A stretch of 64,000 bases of DNA from Nitrospira sp. UBA5698 (GCA_002420115.1 DIHK01000056.1:1-64000); one strand, 5' to 3'. Shown: positions 36,507 to 46,384, numbered from the stretch's first letter. The notes: a model not told the origin generated them from the sequence alone. A program made the numbers and translations.

Positions 36507-37916
36507 TCAGGCCGGCAAGGATTGCACCGCACCCTTAAATTGCCTCCCACGATCTTGATAGTCGGCAAACATATCGAAGCTCGCGCAGGCTGGTGACATC
36601 AATACAACATCACCCACGCTTGCGCTTGAAGCCGCTAGCTCGACCGCCTCTTGGAGGCTCTTCAGTCGATCGATGGCTTGATAACCTTGCATTGCATCAG
36701 CAATTAACGGCGCAGCTTCTCCGATTAATAGGAGGCGTTTGACTCGCTGCTTGATTGCAGGAGCCAACCGAGAAAAATCTCCACCCTTATCGCGTCCACC
36801 TGCAATCAGCCAAATTGGCTGATTAATACTGTGCAGCGCCTTCAACGTGGCATCGACGTTGGTTCCTTTCGAATCGTTGATAAAGCGAACACCTTGCCGG
36901 TCACGAACCACCTCCAAGGCATGCTCCAAGCCTGGAAATTCACGGAAGACGTGACGGACGGCGTCAAGAGGACACCCACTCAGCAGTGCATAGGTGGCCG
37001 CCGCCATGGCATTCTCGACATTGTGATCACCAATGATCATGAGTTCTCGACGAGGACAGATCTCCTGTGCCTGACCATCAATGGCCGTCATGATGCGACC
37101 ATGTTCGAGATAGGTTCCTCCTACCAAGTCCGGGGGCAATGGTGGGCACCTCGTAAATCCGAACGTTCGAGCCTTCACACCATGCCGTAGTGCACCGACT
37201 CGTGGATCATCGATATTAAAGAGAGCAACATCTGATGATGTTTGATTCTCAAAAATTCTGTTTTTTGCAGCGATATACTCTGCGATGGACTCATACCGAT
37301 CCTGATGATCCACCGTCACATTAAGGATTCCGGCAATCCAGGGATGAAACTGCTCCACCGTCTCAAGCTGAAAACTGGAAACTTCCACGACGGCAGCGTC
37401 GTACGGACAAGCTCGTCCCTGCTGCATCGCTTGTAACGACTGGATAGCGGCTTCACTGAAGGCAGTTCCAAGATTGCCTCCAACAAATACCCGCTTCCCG
37501 CTAGCCTGTAACATTTTCCCAATCATCGTGACCGTGGTGCTTTTCCCATTGGTGCCGGTCAGTGCCAGAATTGGAACGGGCATGAATCTGGACGCAAGGT
37601 CAAGCTCGCTGATCACCTTCACGCCTCGACGGCGGACGCGCTCCAGCGCTTCCATCCGATAGGGCACGCCCGGACTAATAACCACCAACTCTGCCGTCGT
37701 CAGAGCCGTTTCATAACCGCTTCCCAGCACCACCTCAATCTCCAACTTCTCGATGGTATTGATGACGCCAAGCAATTCTGTTCGATCTTTCCGATCGGCA
37801 ACGGTCACGACCGCACCGGCTGCCTGCAGGAGATGAGCGGCAGCCACTCCGCTCCGTGCTAGGCCGATGACAGCCACCCGCTTCCCTTCAAGCTGTTTCG
37901 TGTCTAGTCCCACCAT
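36507..37916 (-). CDS. murD: UDP-N-acetylmuramoylalanine--D-glutamate ligase
   Basis: Adds D-Glu to the stem peptide. 469 residues with VAVIGLARSGVAAAHLL at the N-terminus, the ATP loop ALTGTNGKSTTVTMIG, HPWIAGILNVTVDHQDRY and FINDSKGTNVDATLKAL. It follows mraY after 6 bp. Confidence 0.97.
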   Translation of the reverse strand: MVGLDTKQLEGKRVAVIGLARSGVAAAHLLQAAGAVVTVADRKDRTELLGVINTIEKLEIEVVLGSGYETALTTAELVVISPGVPYRMEALERVRRRGVKVISELDLASRFMPVPILALTGTNGKSTTVTMIGKMLQASGKRVFVGGNLGTAFSEAAIQSLQAMQQGRACPYDAAVVEVSSFQLETVEQFHPWIAGILNVTVDHQDRYESIAEYIAAKNRIFENQTSSDVALFNIDDPRVGALRHGVKARTFGFTRCPPLPPDLVGGTYLEHGRIMTAIDGQAQEICPRRELMIIGDHNVENAMAAATYALLSGCPLDAVRHVFREFPGLEHALEVVRDRQGVRFINDSKGTNVDATLKALHSINQPIWLIAGGRDKGGDFSRLAPAIKQRVKRLLLIGEAAPLIADAMQGYQAIDRLKSLQEAVELAASSASVGDVVLMSPACASFDMFADYQDRGRQFKGAVQSLPA

Positions 37917-37922
37917 ATAGGA

Positions 37923-38999
37923 CTACCTTAACTTGAGCGTGCTCAGACTTAATAGCGCCAGTAAAATCGCGATGATCCAGAGACGGACGACCACCTTTGG
38001 CTCTTCCCAGCCTTTCATCTCAAAGTGATGGTGTATCGGCGCCATGAGAAAGATCCGCTTGCCCCGAGACTTGAATGAAACGACTTGAAAAATCACCGAC
38101 ACGGCCTCGATGACAAAGACCCCGCCGACCATCAGCAGGAGCAACTCATGCTTACTGATTACCGCCACCGTCCCCAGTGCCGCCCCAAGCGGGAGAGATC
38201 CGACATCTCCCATAAAGACTGAAGCAGGATAGGTATTGAACCAGAGGAAACCGAGGCTCGATCCCAAGATCGCAGCAGTGAAGACGGCCAACTCTCCTGC
38301 CCCTTCGATATGGGGAATCAGCAGATACTCGGACATCAACCGATGCCCGGTCACATAGGCGACGACGGTGTAGGCTAATGCCGTGATCATAATCGGCCCA
38401 ATGGCCAACCCATCAAGACCATCCGTAAGATTCACGGCATTGGAGCTGCCGACGATGACAATGATGGCAAACACGATGTAAAACCAGCCCAAGTCCGGCG
38501 TGAAGCTTTTGAAGAACGGCACGCTGAGCTTCGTGTTGTAATCCGGCAAACAATAGAGCACCACTGCCACAATGAGCGCCACCGCAATCTGAGCGGAAAA
38601 TTTTTGCGACGCAGAGAGCCCCTTCGATCGAGCCTTGATAAACTTGAGATAATCATCGACAAACCCAATCGCACAAAACCCAAGCGTTGCGCCGAGTACC
38701 AGCCAGATATGAGGGCGTGAGATATCCGCCCACAGCAACGTGGACAACGTCACTGCAAAGATAATCAGGATGCCACCCATCGTCGGGGTTCCGCTTTTGG
38801 CGAGATGCCGCTTCGGTCCGTCATCCCGTACCTGCTGACCCAACTTGATTTCTTGAAGTTTTCTGATTACCCACGGAGCCAACACAAACGCGATTAGAAA
38901 GGCAGTGACTGCCGCATAGATAATACGAAAGCTCTGGTACCGAAAAACGTTCAGGAAGGAGAATTGCGTATGAAATGGATAGAGCCAGATATACAGCAT
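37923..38999 (-). CDS. mraY: phospho-N-acetylmuramoyl-pentapeptide-transferase
   Basis: Forms lipid I on undecaprenyl phosphate. 358 residues, about ten TM segments. Motifs: DDGPKRHLAKSGTPTMGGI, FVDDYLKFIKARSKGL, NAVNLTDGLDGLAIGP and MAPIHHHFEMKGW. The ATG at 38999 gives the normal length and N-terminus (MLYIWLYPF); the frame is open 59 codons further upstream but that would overlap murF. Confidence 0.97.
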   Translation of the reverse strand: MLYIWLYPFHTQFSFLNVFRYQSFRIIYAAVTAFLIAFVLAPWVIRKLQEIKLGQQVRDDGPKRHLAKSGTPTMGGILIIFAVTLSTLLWADISRPHIWLVLGATLGFCAIGFVDDYLKFIKARSKGLSASQKFSAQIAVALIVAVVLYCLPDYNTKLSVPFFKSFTPDLGWFYIVFAIIVIVGSSNAVNLTDGLDGLAIGPIMITALAYTVVAYVTGHRLMSEYLLIPHIEGAGELAVFTAAILGSSLGFLWFNTYPASVFMGDVGSLPLGAALGTVAVISKHELLLLMVGGVFVIEAVSVIFQVVSFKSRGKRIFLMAPIHHHFEMKGWEEPKVVVRLWIIAILLALLSLSTLKLR

Positions 39000-39013
39000 G
39001 GTGTCCGCGAGCC

Positions 39014-40462
39014 CTACGAAGCTTTCTTTGACGCACTCCCATGCCCCTGGAGTGCGTCTGCCACAAGTTCCAATTTCATACCGCGTGATGCTTTGATCAA
39101 CACCACATCTCCAGACTTGGCGATACCCTTTAGCGCGCGAGCAGCAACACGCGCATCCGAGACTTCCATAATGCAAGATGGATCTTGCCCGGCAGCCCTC
39201 GCACCATTAGCAAGGTGTTGCGCCAAGGGGCCACAGGCGACAAGTTGATCGATCCGGTGCCGTGCGACGAATTCACCAACGTCCTCATGCATCCGAGCGG
39301 CATTCGGACCAAGCTCGAGCATATCCCCCAATACGGCAATCTTCTTTCCCTTCGCCTTGACCTGGGCTAAGAGCTGGACAGCCGCGGTCATCGATGCCGG
39401 GTTGGCGTTATAGCAGTCAATGATCAGCTTGACACCGCGATACACAGAGACCTGAGACCTCATGGCAGCCGGTCGAAATTTCGAGAGCCCTTGAGCGATT
39501 GCCGATCCTGATAACCCCAGGACTGTGCCCACCGCTGCCGCTGCCAGTGCATTCGCGACATTATGTTCTCCTTGGACCCGGATATGAACGGCAGTACGAC
39601 GTACATGTCCTGGAAGCAGGAGATAAAAGATCGTTCCATTGCGTTTATCCGTTGTGACATCCATTGCACGAACATCGGCCTTCGCTGACAGCCCAAAGGA
39701 CACCACGCGGCATCGGGCTCGTGCTGCAAGATAGTCATAGTAGGAATCATCGGCATTCAGGATTGCGGTTCCATTTTTCGGAAGACAATCAAGCAACTCC
39801 GCTTTCGCTTGAGCAGAAACGTCCATGGACCCAAAAAACTCAAGATGATCCGGTCCGATGTTCGTAATGATGCCAATTGTTGGGTCAGCAATCTCACACA
39901 ACCTGGTCGTCTGCCCGACATTGTCCACTCCCATCTCGATGACCGCTCCTTGATGTTGTGCATTGAGGCGGAACATCGTTTGAGGAACCCCCAACCGATT
40001 ATTGAGGTTGCCCTCTGTCTTGAGTATCTTCCAACGATGCGCCATGACACTCGCTACCATTTCCTTGGTCGTCGTCTTGCCGTTACTGCCCGTAACGGCG
40101 ACGACAGGGATGTCGAAGCGACGTCGAACATACGCGGCCAGCTGCTGGTAGGCATACAGTGGGTCAGGAACACCAAGAATCACCGGCCTTATTCGCTTGG
40201 AGAGAGGTTTTCCAGCACAGCGGGAGACGTCATACGAATCGAACACGATCGCCCCAACTGCGCCTCGCACGAGCGCCGTTTCAACAAAATCATGCCCATC
40301 GAATCGCTCACCTCGTATCGCGACGAAGAGATCTCCCGGCCGAAGGGATCGAGTATCAAGACAGATGCGCCGGACACGCTGTTTTCCCCAGTCAACTCCG
40401 TCTCCGAGTAAGACTCGCCCCCCGATCACCTCCCGCACCTCTTTGCCGGAAAAGAGTGTCAT
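39014..40462 (-). CDS. murF: UDP-MurNAc-tripeptide--D-Ala-D-Ala ligase
   Basis: Adds the D-Ala-D-Ala dipeptide. 482 residues with AVTGSNGKTTTKEMVASVM, VIEMGVDNVGQTTRLCEIA, NIGPDHLEFFGS and IIDCYNANPASMTAAV. The ATG at 40462 has GGGGAAG upstream; a TTG at 40480 is a weaker option. Confidence 0.97.
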   Translation of the reverse strand: MTLFSGKEVREVIGGRVLLGDGVDWGKQRVRRICLDTRSLRPGDLFVAIRGERFDGHDFVETALVRGAVGAIVFDSYDVSRCAGKPLSKRIRPVILGVPDPLYAYQQLAAYVRRRFDIPVVAVTGSNGKTTTKEMVASVMAHRWKILKTEGNLNNRLGVPQTMFRLNAQHQGAVIEMGVDNVGQTTRLCEIADPTIGIITNIGPDHLEFFGSMDVSAQAKAELLDCLPKNGTAILNADDSYYDYLAARARCRVVSFGLSAKADVRAMDVTTDKRNGTIFYLLLPGHVRRTAVHIRVQGEHNVANALAAAAVGTVLGLSGSAIAQGLSKFRPAAMRSQVSVYRGVKLIIDCYNANPASMTAAVQLLAQVKAKGKKIAVLGDMLELGPNAARMHEDVGEFVARHRIDQLVACGPLAQHLANGARAAGQDPSCIMEVSDARVAARALKGIAKSGDVVLIKASRGMKLELVADALQGHGSASKKAS

Positions 40463-40503
40463 GGCTACACTTCCCCGCAATGACCAATTTCTTCTGGTCT
40501 GTG

Positions 40504-42006
40504 TTAAGCGTGAAATTTGAGTCTTTCAATCGCATCGCGCGCCACTTCGCGATCGTCGAAGTGATGCTTTGTTGTACCGATGATCTGATAATCCTCATGC
40601 CCCTTTCCGGCGATCAAGACGATATCCGCTGCTTGTGCTTCACGTACCGCCGTCTCAATCGCTTCCCGCCGATCTGCAATTTTTCGATACTGCACGTGAG
40701 GCCGTTGCCGCAACGCCTTCACCACCCCTTCCTCCACTTGCTCTAGAATCGCGTACGGATCTTCCGTTCTTGGATTGTCCGAGGTAAGGATGACGACATC
40801 ACTGGAACGCACAGCTGCTTCCCCCATCTTCGGCCGCTTCCCCCTGTCACGATCCCCGCCACAGCCAAATACCGTAATGATCCGTCCAGTCTTCACGGCC
40901 TCAGCCGCCATCAGCAGTCGATTCAATGCATCTTCAGTGTGGGCATAATCAACTACAACTGTGAATGGTTGGCCCACCATCACTCGTTCGAACCGGCCAG
41001 GCACATTCGTGACTCGAGTGACGGCGTGATGAATCTGATCAGGCGTTGCCCCTTCATGAAGAGCAACTCCAATGGCCGCCAGCAGATTGTAAATGTTGTG
41101 TTCGCCCACAAGGTGACTCTCAATTCGAAAATTCCCCAATGGAGTCACGGCGGTAAACTCTGTCCCCTGAAGGGAAAGCCGTACATCTTCCGCGCGCAGG
41201 TCGGCTTTAGCCCTGAGGGCATAGGTCCACACTGGCACGGGACAACGTTCAACGATACGTAGGCCATAGGAATCATCAATATTGACGATCGCCCGTTTAT
41301 TCGCTTTACGGCCATCAGCCAGTCCGGTAAACAGTCGCAACTTTGCCTGAAAGTAGGCTTCCATTGTCCCGTGAAAATCGAGATGATCCTGTGTCAGATT
41401 AGAAAAAACTGCCACATCATATTCACACCCACTCGTACGATCCTGAGCCAAGGCATGTGAGGAAACTTCCATCACAACCGCCGTACATCCGTAAGTCACC
41501 ATGCGTGCGAGCAACTGCTGGAGTTCAAGCGCTCCGGGAGTCGTATGTGTCGCAGGAATGACGGTGTCCCCAATTTGATAAGCAACCGTGCCGATCACTC
41601 CCACCCGAGCACTGATCGCTTCCAAGAATGCTTTGCAGACATATGTTGTCGTGGTCTTCCCGTTCGTTCCCGTTACGCCAACCATCCGTAACTGCGCCGA
41701 TGGATCTCCATAGAACTGGCTCCCTAGAAGACCCAAGGCCTTTCGCGAGTCCTCAACGCAGACAAAGGGAATCGCTCCCGTCTCCATTGAGTGCTGTGCA
41801 ACCACACCCCCGACCCCCTTGCTCACCACCATCGGTACAAACTGATGCCCATCCACTCGCTCGCCTTTCACAGCCACAAACACACTCCCGATTGAAACCG
41901 TACGGGAGTCGTCCGTGATCTCCTTCACAGCCATACCGAGGTCGCCTCGACGCTCAAGAATTGGCACGCGCCCCTCAAGTGCTTGGAGCATGGTGGCAAA
42001 GGTCAT
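40504..42006 (-). CDS. murE: UDP-MurNAc-tripeptide synthetase MurE, meso-DAP type
   Basis: Adds the third stem residue. 500 residues with GVTGTNGKTTTTYVCKAF, VMEVSSHALAQDRTSG, NLTQDHLDFHGTMEAYF and YAHTEDALNRLL. The motif DNPRTEDP near residue 410 marks enzymes that use meso-diaminopimelate, so the wall is of the common Gram-negative chemotype. Confidence 0.97.
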   Translation of the reverse strand: MTFATMLQALEGRVPILERRGDLGMAVKEITDDSRTVSIGSVFVAVKGERVDGHQFVPMVVSKGVGGVVAQHSMETGAIPFVCVEDSRKALGLLGSQFYGDPSAQLRMVGVTGTNGKTTTTYVCKAFLEAISARVGVIGTVAYQIGDTVIPATHTTPGALELQQLLARMVTYGCTAVVMEVSSHALAQDRTSGCEYDVAVFSNLTQDHLDFHGTMEAYFQAKLRLFTGLADGRKANKRAIVNIDDSYGLRIVERCPVPVWTYALRAKADLRAEDVRLSLQGTEFTAVTPLGNFRIESHLVGEHNIYNLLAAIGVALHEGATPDQIHHAVTRVTNVPGRFERVMVGQPFTVVVDYAHTEDALNRLLMAAEAVKTGRIITVFGCGGDRDRGKRPKMGEAAVRSSDVVILTSDNPRTEDPYAILEQVEEGVVKALRQRPHVQYRKIADRREAIETAVREAQAADIVLIAGKGHEDYQIIGTTKHHFDDREVARDAIERLKFHA

Positions 42007-42033
42007 CGCGGTTTCCTAGTATAATCAGGTTTA

Positions 42034-43743
42034 CTACCGTGCCATGGCCAGCGTAACTGGTTCGTGCGATCCCACACCTAAGTAGTTCAGCACCTGCTCA
42101 CCGACGCGGCTAAACACAGGAGCGGCCACCGTCCCGCCCCACGCATCGCCCTGAGGTTCATCGATCACCACGATCATCGCCAGCCGCGGATTGTCCGCAG
42201 GGACATACCCCGCGAACGATGTCACAAACCGAGAAGCCGAGTAGCTACCCGTTCGAGGATCAATCTTCTGAGCTGTACCCGTCTTCCCGGCCACTCGAAA
42301 TCCCGGGATGGCCGCCTTTCCCCCTGTTCCATCTGTGATGACTCCCTCTAAAATCTTTGTGACCGTATGGGCGGTTTCCAGCGACACAACTCGTCGTCTC
42401 ACCTGAGGAGACACTCGTTTAAGAAGATGCCCCTCGGGGCCTCGAATCTCAGAAACCACGTAGGGCTTCATCATTACCCCTTCGTTTGCCAAAGCTGCTA
42501 TGGCAGAGACCATCTGAAGTGGCGTAACGCCTATTTCCTGTCCCATTGAAATCGAGGCAACAGAACGCCGCCCCCAGTCCTTCGGACGCTTGACCAGCCC
42601 TGCACCTTCCCCTGGAAGATCGATCTCCGTCTTTTGTCCAAACCCGAATGCCTGAAGATACCGATGAAGCCGCTGCTCTCCCAACGCCATGCCGGTCTTC
42701 GCCGCACCAATATTACTGGACTTCTGTATGACCTGTGAAAAGGAGACCCAGCCCAGCTTTTCATGATCATGAATGACCGTGTTGGCAATAGTCATACGAC
42801 CATGCTCTCCAAAAACCATCGTATTCGGCTTCACCACACGCTCTTCAATGGCCGCAGCCGCCACCACAGCCTTTAGTGTTGACCCCGGCTCGTACGCATC
42901 TGCGAGAGCCTTGTTTCGCCATCGATCAGGGCTCAGATTAGAAACGACATTTGGATCAAATCGGGGGCTCACCGCCATAGCCAACACCGCCCCGGTCTGA
43001 GGCTCCAAGACAATCATCGTACCTGACTTTGCCTGAGCGCGCGTTACGGCATCCTCAAGCTCTCTCTCCGTGATGTACTGAATAACCTCATCGATCGTGA
43101 GCGCGAGGTTATGCCCAGGTGTGGGATTGCGTTCCGTCAGATCGGTTGGAAACACCGAACGACCCAGCGCATCCCGCTGGAGGATCATCATTCGTTTTTC
43201 ACCGCGCAAGTAGGATTCATACCGATGCTCAACGCCTTCCAGCCCCTCCCCATCCATGCCTGCAAAGCCAAGCACATGCGACAGAAATGGCCCTTTGGGG
43301 TAGAACCGGCGTCCCTCCATCACAACCCCGACCCCATCGAGGGACAGCCGCTCCAAACGCCTCCCCTGCTCAGGATCTAACTTTCGAGCCAGCCACACAA
43401 AACTCCGCGCCTGTCGAAGCTTGCGCTCCAACTCATCGCTCCGAACTTGCAAGACGGGAGCAAGCACCCGAGCGGTTTTCGTCGGACTGTCCAATGTAGT
43501 CGGAACCCCAAACGCGGACGGCACTTCAACATTCATTGCCAAAACCTTACCGTGCCTATCGACAATCGTACCGCGTGCTCCCTCCAGAGGTACCGTCTTT
43601 CGATGTTGGCGATCCGCCTTGACTGACAGTTCAGCAGCTTGCCAGACCTGCAACGTCACCAGGCGAAACAGAACTACCCCAAATCCACTCAGCAGCAGCA
43701 ACAGCAAAATATAGTGACGACCGCTAGGAGCAAAACCCGCCAC
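42034..43743 (-). CDS. ftsI: FtsI, class B penicillin-binding protein
   Basis: Septal transpeptidase. 569 residues: one N-terminal TM segment (about 10-30), a dimerisation domain (about 50-200) and a transpeptidase domain. Active-site motifs: SxxK in AYEPGSTLKAV, SxN in QKSSNIGAAKTG and KTG in VAGKTGTAQKI. No PASTA domain. The start is GTG at 43743, sharing one base with the ftsL stop. Confidence 0.96.
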   Translation of the reverse strand: MAGFAPSGRHYILLLLLLSGFGVVLFRLVTLQVWQAAELSVKADRQHRKTVPLEGARGTIVDRHGKVLAMNVEVPSAFGVPTTLDSPTKTARVLAPVLQVRSDELERKLRQARSFVWLARKLDPEQGRRLERLSLDGVGVVMEGRRFYPKGPFLSHVLGFAGMDGEGLEGVEHRYESYLRGEKRMMILQRDALGRSVFPTDLTERNPTPGHNLALTIDEVIQYITERELEDAVTRAQAKSGTMIVLEPQTGAVLAMAVSPRFDPNVVSNLSPDRWRNKALADAYEPGSTLKAVVAAAAIEERVVKPNTMVFGEHGRMTIANTVIHDHEKLGWVSFSQVIQKSSNIGAAKTGMALGEQRLHRYLQAFGFGQKTEIDLPGEGAGLVKRPKDWGRRSVASISMGQEIGVTPLQMVSAIAALANEGVMMKPYVVSEIRGPEGHLLKRVSPQVRRRVVSLETAHTVTKILEGVITDGTGGKAAIPGFRVAGKTGTAQKIDPRTGSYSASRFVTSFAGYVPADNPRLAMIVVIDEPQGDAWGGTVAAPVFSRVGEQVLNYLGVGSHEPVTLAMAR

Positions 43744-44084
43744 TAGTACCTCCTAGCCAGAAGATCATTCTTCGCGACTCGGACTTCCACCGGCGACACA
43801 TCAGCGACCGCCACCGGCTGCATACTGCCCGGCCTGAACTGAACCAATATGACCTGCCCTTGCTGCGGCAGACTCATTCCAAGCTCTTTGGTCGCCACCC
43901 GTGCAATCCGACCGGATGCACTCAAGGTGGAAAACTGCACCTTTAATTCATCACGTTGTCGCTCCAGCGTAGTTTTATCGCGCTTCAGCCGTTCGATCTG
44001 ATACCCAACCCGAACCATGTCGACGCGTTCCCACACAAACACGAACACCAGACACAGCCCAAGAAGAACAGCCAAGATTTTCAT
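43743..44084 (-). CDS. ftsL: cell division protein FtsL
   Basis: 113 residues: an N-terminal TM segment (MKILAVLLGLCLVFVFVW), then a coiled-coil stretch (RLKRDKTTLERQRDELKVQF) and a short extracytoplasmic tail. Sequence is weakly conserved in this family, so the call rests on architecture and on its place between rsmH and ftsI, with a 4-bp overlap with rsmH. Confidence 0.88.
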   Translation of the reverse strand: MKILAVLLGLCLVFVFVWERVDMVRVGYQIERLKRDKTTLERQRDELKVQFSTLSASGRIARVATKELGMSLPQQGQVILVQFRPGSMQPVAVADVSPVEVRVAKNDLLARRY

Positions 44085-45010
44085 GACAGCTCCTGCTTCG
44101 GTTGACGTTCAGCAACACGCAATTTGGCACTTCGTGATCGTGGATTCCACTCACACTCTTCCCTGGACGGAATGAGTGGCTTCTTCGTGCACAGGGAAAG
44201 TTGTGCGTGAGGCCCCTGCGCAAGAGACCGGAACGTGTGCTTGACCATACGGTCTTCAAGAGAATGAAAAGAAATCGCGCAGATCCTTCCCCCCTCCGAC
44301 AGAACGTCGGTCGCATCTCGAAGTGACGGCTCAATGCTCTCAAGCTCTTGGTTCACGGCAATGCGAATCGCCTGAAACGTGCGTGTCGCGCAATGAATCC
44401 GTCCGTGTCGATACGACGCCGGCACCGAACGCACGACGATTGCAGCCAACGCCCCTGTCCTCTCAATCCGACAACGCTGTCGTTCCTGCACAATGGCCCG
44501 AGCAATCCGCCGCGCATACCGCTCCTCTCCGAACTGGTAGATAATATCCGCAAGCACGGATTCGGAGCTGGCGTTCACCACCTCGGTGGCAGTGAGACCG
44601 ATCGACTGGTCCATACGCATATCGAGGGGGCCATCCTGCTGAAAACTAAATCCTCTTGCGGCATCGTCGATCTGCGGAGAGGAAACCCCAAAATCAAAGA
44701 TCACCCCTCCAACGGTGGAAACTCCCACATCTGCCAGATGCTGCTTTAAATCTCGATGGTTCCCCTGGCGCAACACGACATGATCTCCAAACCGACTCAA
44801 CCGCTGTCGACTAAACTCAATCGCGTCCAGATCGCGATCCAACCCTATGACTTTCGTTCCAGGTTGACCAGACTCCAAGAGCAATTCGGCATGTCCACCG
44901 TATCCCACCGTACAATCCAAAATGGTGATTGGCCGATTTGGAATGAGCCACTCACAGACCTCATTCCCAAACACTGATATGTGCGGAATTTCACAATTAA
45001 TCTTTTCCAC
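44081..45010 (-). CDS. rsmH: 16S rRNA (cytosine(1402)-N(4))-methyltransferase RsmH
   Basis: First gene of the dcw cluster here. 309 residues with IPHISVFGNEVCEWLIP, the SAM loop LDCTVGYGGHAELLL, VGGVIFDFGVSSPQID, GPLDMRMDQ and ICAISFHSLEDRMVKH. The start is GTG at 45010; an in-frame stop lies two codons upstream, so a longer form is ruled out. The GTG lies inside the MraZ-like repeats. No mraZ precedes it. Confidence 0.96.
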   Translation of the reverse strand: MEKINCEIPHISVFGNEVCEWLIPNRPITILDCTVGYGGHAELLLESGQPGTKVIGLDRDLDAIEFSRQRLSRFGDHVVLRQGNHRDLKQHLADVGVSTVGGVIFDFGVSSPQIDDAARGFSFQQDGPLDMRMDQSIGLTATEVVNASSESVLADIIYQFGEERYARRIARAIVQERQRCRIERTGALAAIVVRSVPASYRHGRIHCATRTFQAIRIAVNQELESIEPSLRDATDVLSEGGRICAISFHSLEDRMVKHTFRSLAQGPHAQLSLCTKKPLIPSREECEWNPRSRSAKLRVAERQPKQELS

Positions 45011-45033
45011 CCACTATCCACCACTTTTACCCA
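45010..45033 (-). promoter_or_regulatory. MraZ-box-like repeat upstream of rsmH
   Basis: On the minus strand three units, TGGG (45033), TGGT (45023) and TGGG (45013), stand exactly 10 bp apart between the -10 element and the rsmH start codon. E. coli MraZ binds TGGGN repeats separated by 5 bp, the same geometry. In known cases mraZ lies directly downstream, but here rsmH does. Confidence 0.6.
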
Positions 45034-45044
45034 TTACTTGGGGA

Positions 45045-45072
45045 AGTATACTCTCGCATTTCTAGTTGTCAA
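45045..45072 (-). promoter_or_regulatory. strong sigma-70 promoter of the dcw cluster
   Basis: On the minus strand TTGACA (45067-45072) and TATACT (45045-45050) with a 16-bp spacer. The start would fall near 45038, leaving a leader of under 30 bases that is filled by the TGGG repeats. Confidence 0.75.
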
Positions 45073-45269
45073 CTGCATTTCAACGACTTACAGCTCGTTG
45101 GACCTGTAGATAACGTGCAGGATGGCACATGTCATGAGGGCTAATTCTTCTGTTCTATAGGTCTAAGTGGCTAGATCATTTGCTTTTTTTTAATTAGTCT
45201 CCCTACGTCACCTCGTCCAACTCTTTAAGTTTCATTGACTTCCCCAACCATGAATTAGAGAATGACGTC

Positions 45270-46373
45270 ATGTGGAAAACTACCCCCACTTATTTCCTTA
45301 CAGGTCTTTCCCTCCTAGTTGCCGCCGTCTTTTTGATCGGGGAGCAACCCCTGGCAAAAGACTTTAATCCTGACAATCCACTCAATCCACCGGCGCCGGT
45401 TTTTTGGTGTCCCGACAAGACACCCGACCAGCAGATTACGACTGGCAAGAACTCCGGCTGCAAACCCCTCTATGACCAGCAGGCCATGGAATCGTTCCAA
45501 GAGTCCGCACGGAATCGAGGATTTGACCTTCCGGAGCGTGATCCGATCAAAATCGTTGATTTACAAAATGCTGCTTCGAAGTTTTCTGATCGCTATCGGA
45601 CGTTTGTATCCTGCTGCCTCACGGACAGTGACGCACCTGGGGATATTGTGGACCTTATCGATGAAGCAAACCATATCCTCAAAGCAGTCCAGCAAAAAGG
45701 CATCTATAATTCGTCCGGGTTTGGGAAGGGACAGGGAGCCACCACCGCAGGTCCAGGGAATGGCACGGGAAATGGCGGCCTAGGCGGTGGGCCTGGAGTT
45801 GCTCCAAAACTTGGGACGTTTGCACGGCAATTCACGCTCAGTGAAATCGTGGGAACCGTTGCGCGTGCCCGTGAGGATCTGCTTCGCCTAAACGACCGCC
45901 TGGACATGTTGAATAAAGCTCAGGAGAACCTCAAAGAGGTTGACTATGAAAGCAGTGGGCGTGCCCGATTACAGATTCAGGAGGAGGAGGAAGCGATCAA
46001 GAGAGAGTTCCAGACAAAAAAGCCACCCTCCGCCGCACCAACAGGCATGGCTATTCAGGACACCACCTTGCGATCACGAATCGGTGGAGACATTGAAGAC
46101 ACCAGACTGAACGCCAACTTCGGTGCAGACATCGGCGCCTCGGTTTCTCCTTACAGCAATGTGAATGAATCACTTCGCCCTCGTCGAGGGGAGACTATTC
46201 ACGACAGCCAAATCCCTCATCGACCGGGTACAGATATTCAAGACTCCACCATGTCGAGCAGCACAGGCTTCGAGGTGGATCGCTCACAAAATCGCGAAGG
46301 ATCCTCCTCAGTTCCTCGGCGGGGAGTCGGAGCCGCAATAGGGGATTCTGATTTAAACAACCAGCGTCGATAG
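45270..46373 (+). CDS. secreted protein with C-terminal 13-residue repeats
   Basis: 367 residues. The N-terminus is a signal peptide (about residues 1-30, FLTGLSLLVAAVFLIG). A middle section has one Gly/Asn-rich linker (about 150-180) and a helical, charged stretch (about 195-250). The C-terminal 109 residues carry degenerate 13-residue repeats with the pattern G-x-x-I-x-D-[ST]-x-[LIM], at about residues 259, 272, 307, 320 and 354. Two interruptions separate them. Several Cys lie early (FWCPDK, SGCKP, VSCCLT). I do not recognise the family. The gene is divergent from rsmH and convergent with the next gene. Confidence 0.8.
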   Translation: MWKTTPTYFLTGLSLLVAAVFLIGEQPLAKDFNPDNPLNPPAPVFWCPDKTPDQQITTGKNSGCKPLYDQQAMESFQESARNRGFDLPERDPIKIVDLQNAASKFSDRYRTFVSCCLTDSDAPGDIVDLIDEANHILKAVQQKGIYNSSGFGKGQGATTAGPGNGTGNGGLGGGPGVAPKLGTFARQFTLSEIVGTVARAREDLLRLNDRLDMLNKAQENLKEVDYESSGRARLQIQEEEEAIKREFQTKKPPSAAPTGMAIQDTTLRSRIGGDIEDTRLNANFGADIGASVSPYSNVNESLRPRRGETIHDSQIPHRPGTDIQDSTMSSSTGFEVDRSQNREGSSSVPRRGVGAAIGDSDLNNQRR

Positions 46374-46384
46374 AGTTTCTCCCA

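Noticed and set aside
35273..36568. 431-codon minus-strand open frame
   Set aside because: It lies almost wholly on ftsW in another frame, is Arg-rich with no membrane segments or motifs, and ftsW is certain.
39000..39176. 59-residue N-terminal extension of mraY
   Set aside because: It overlaps murF and is Cys/Gly-rich and unlike the family; the start at 38999 gives the normal length.
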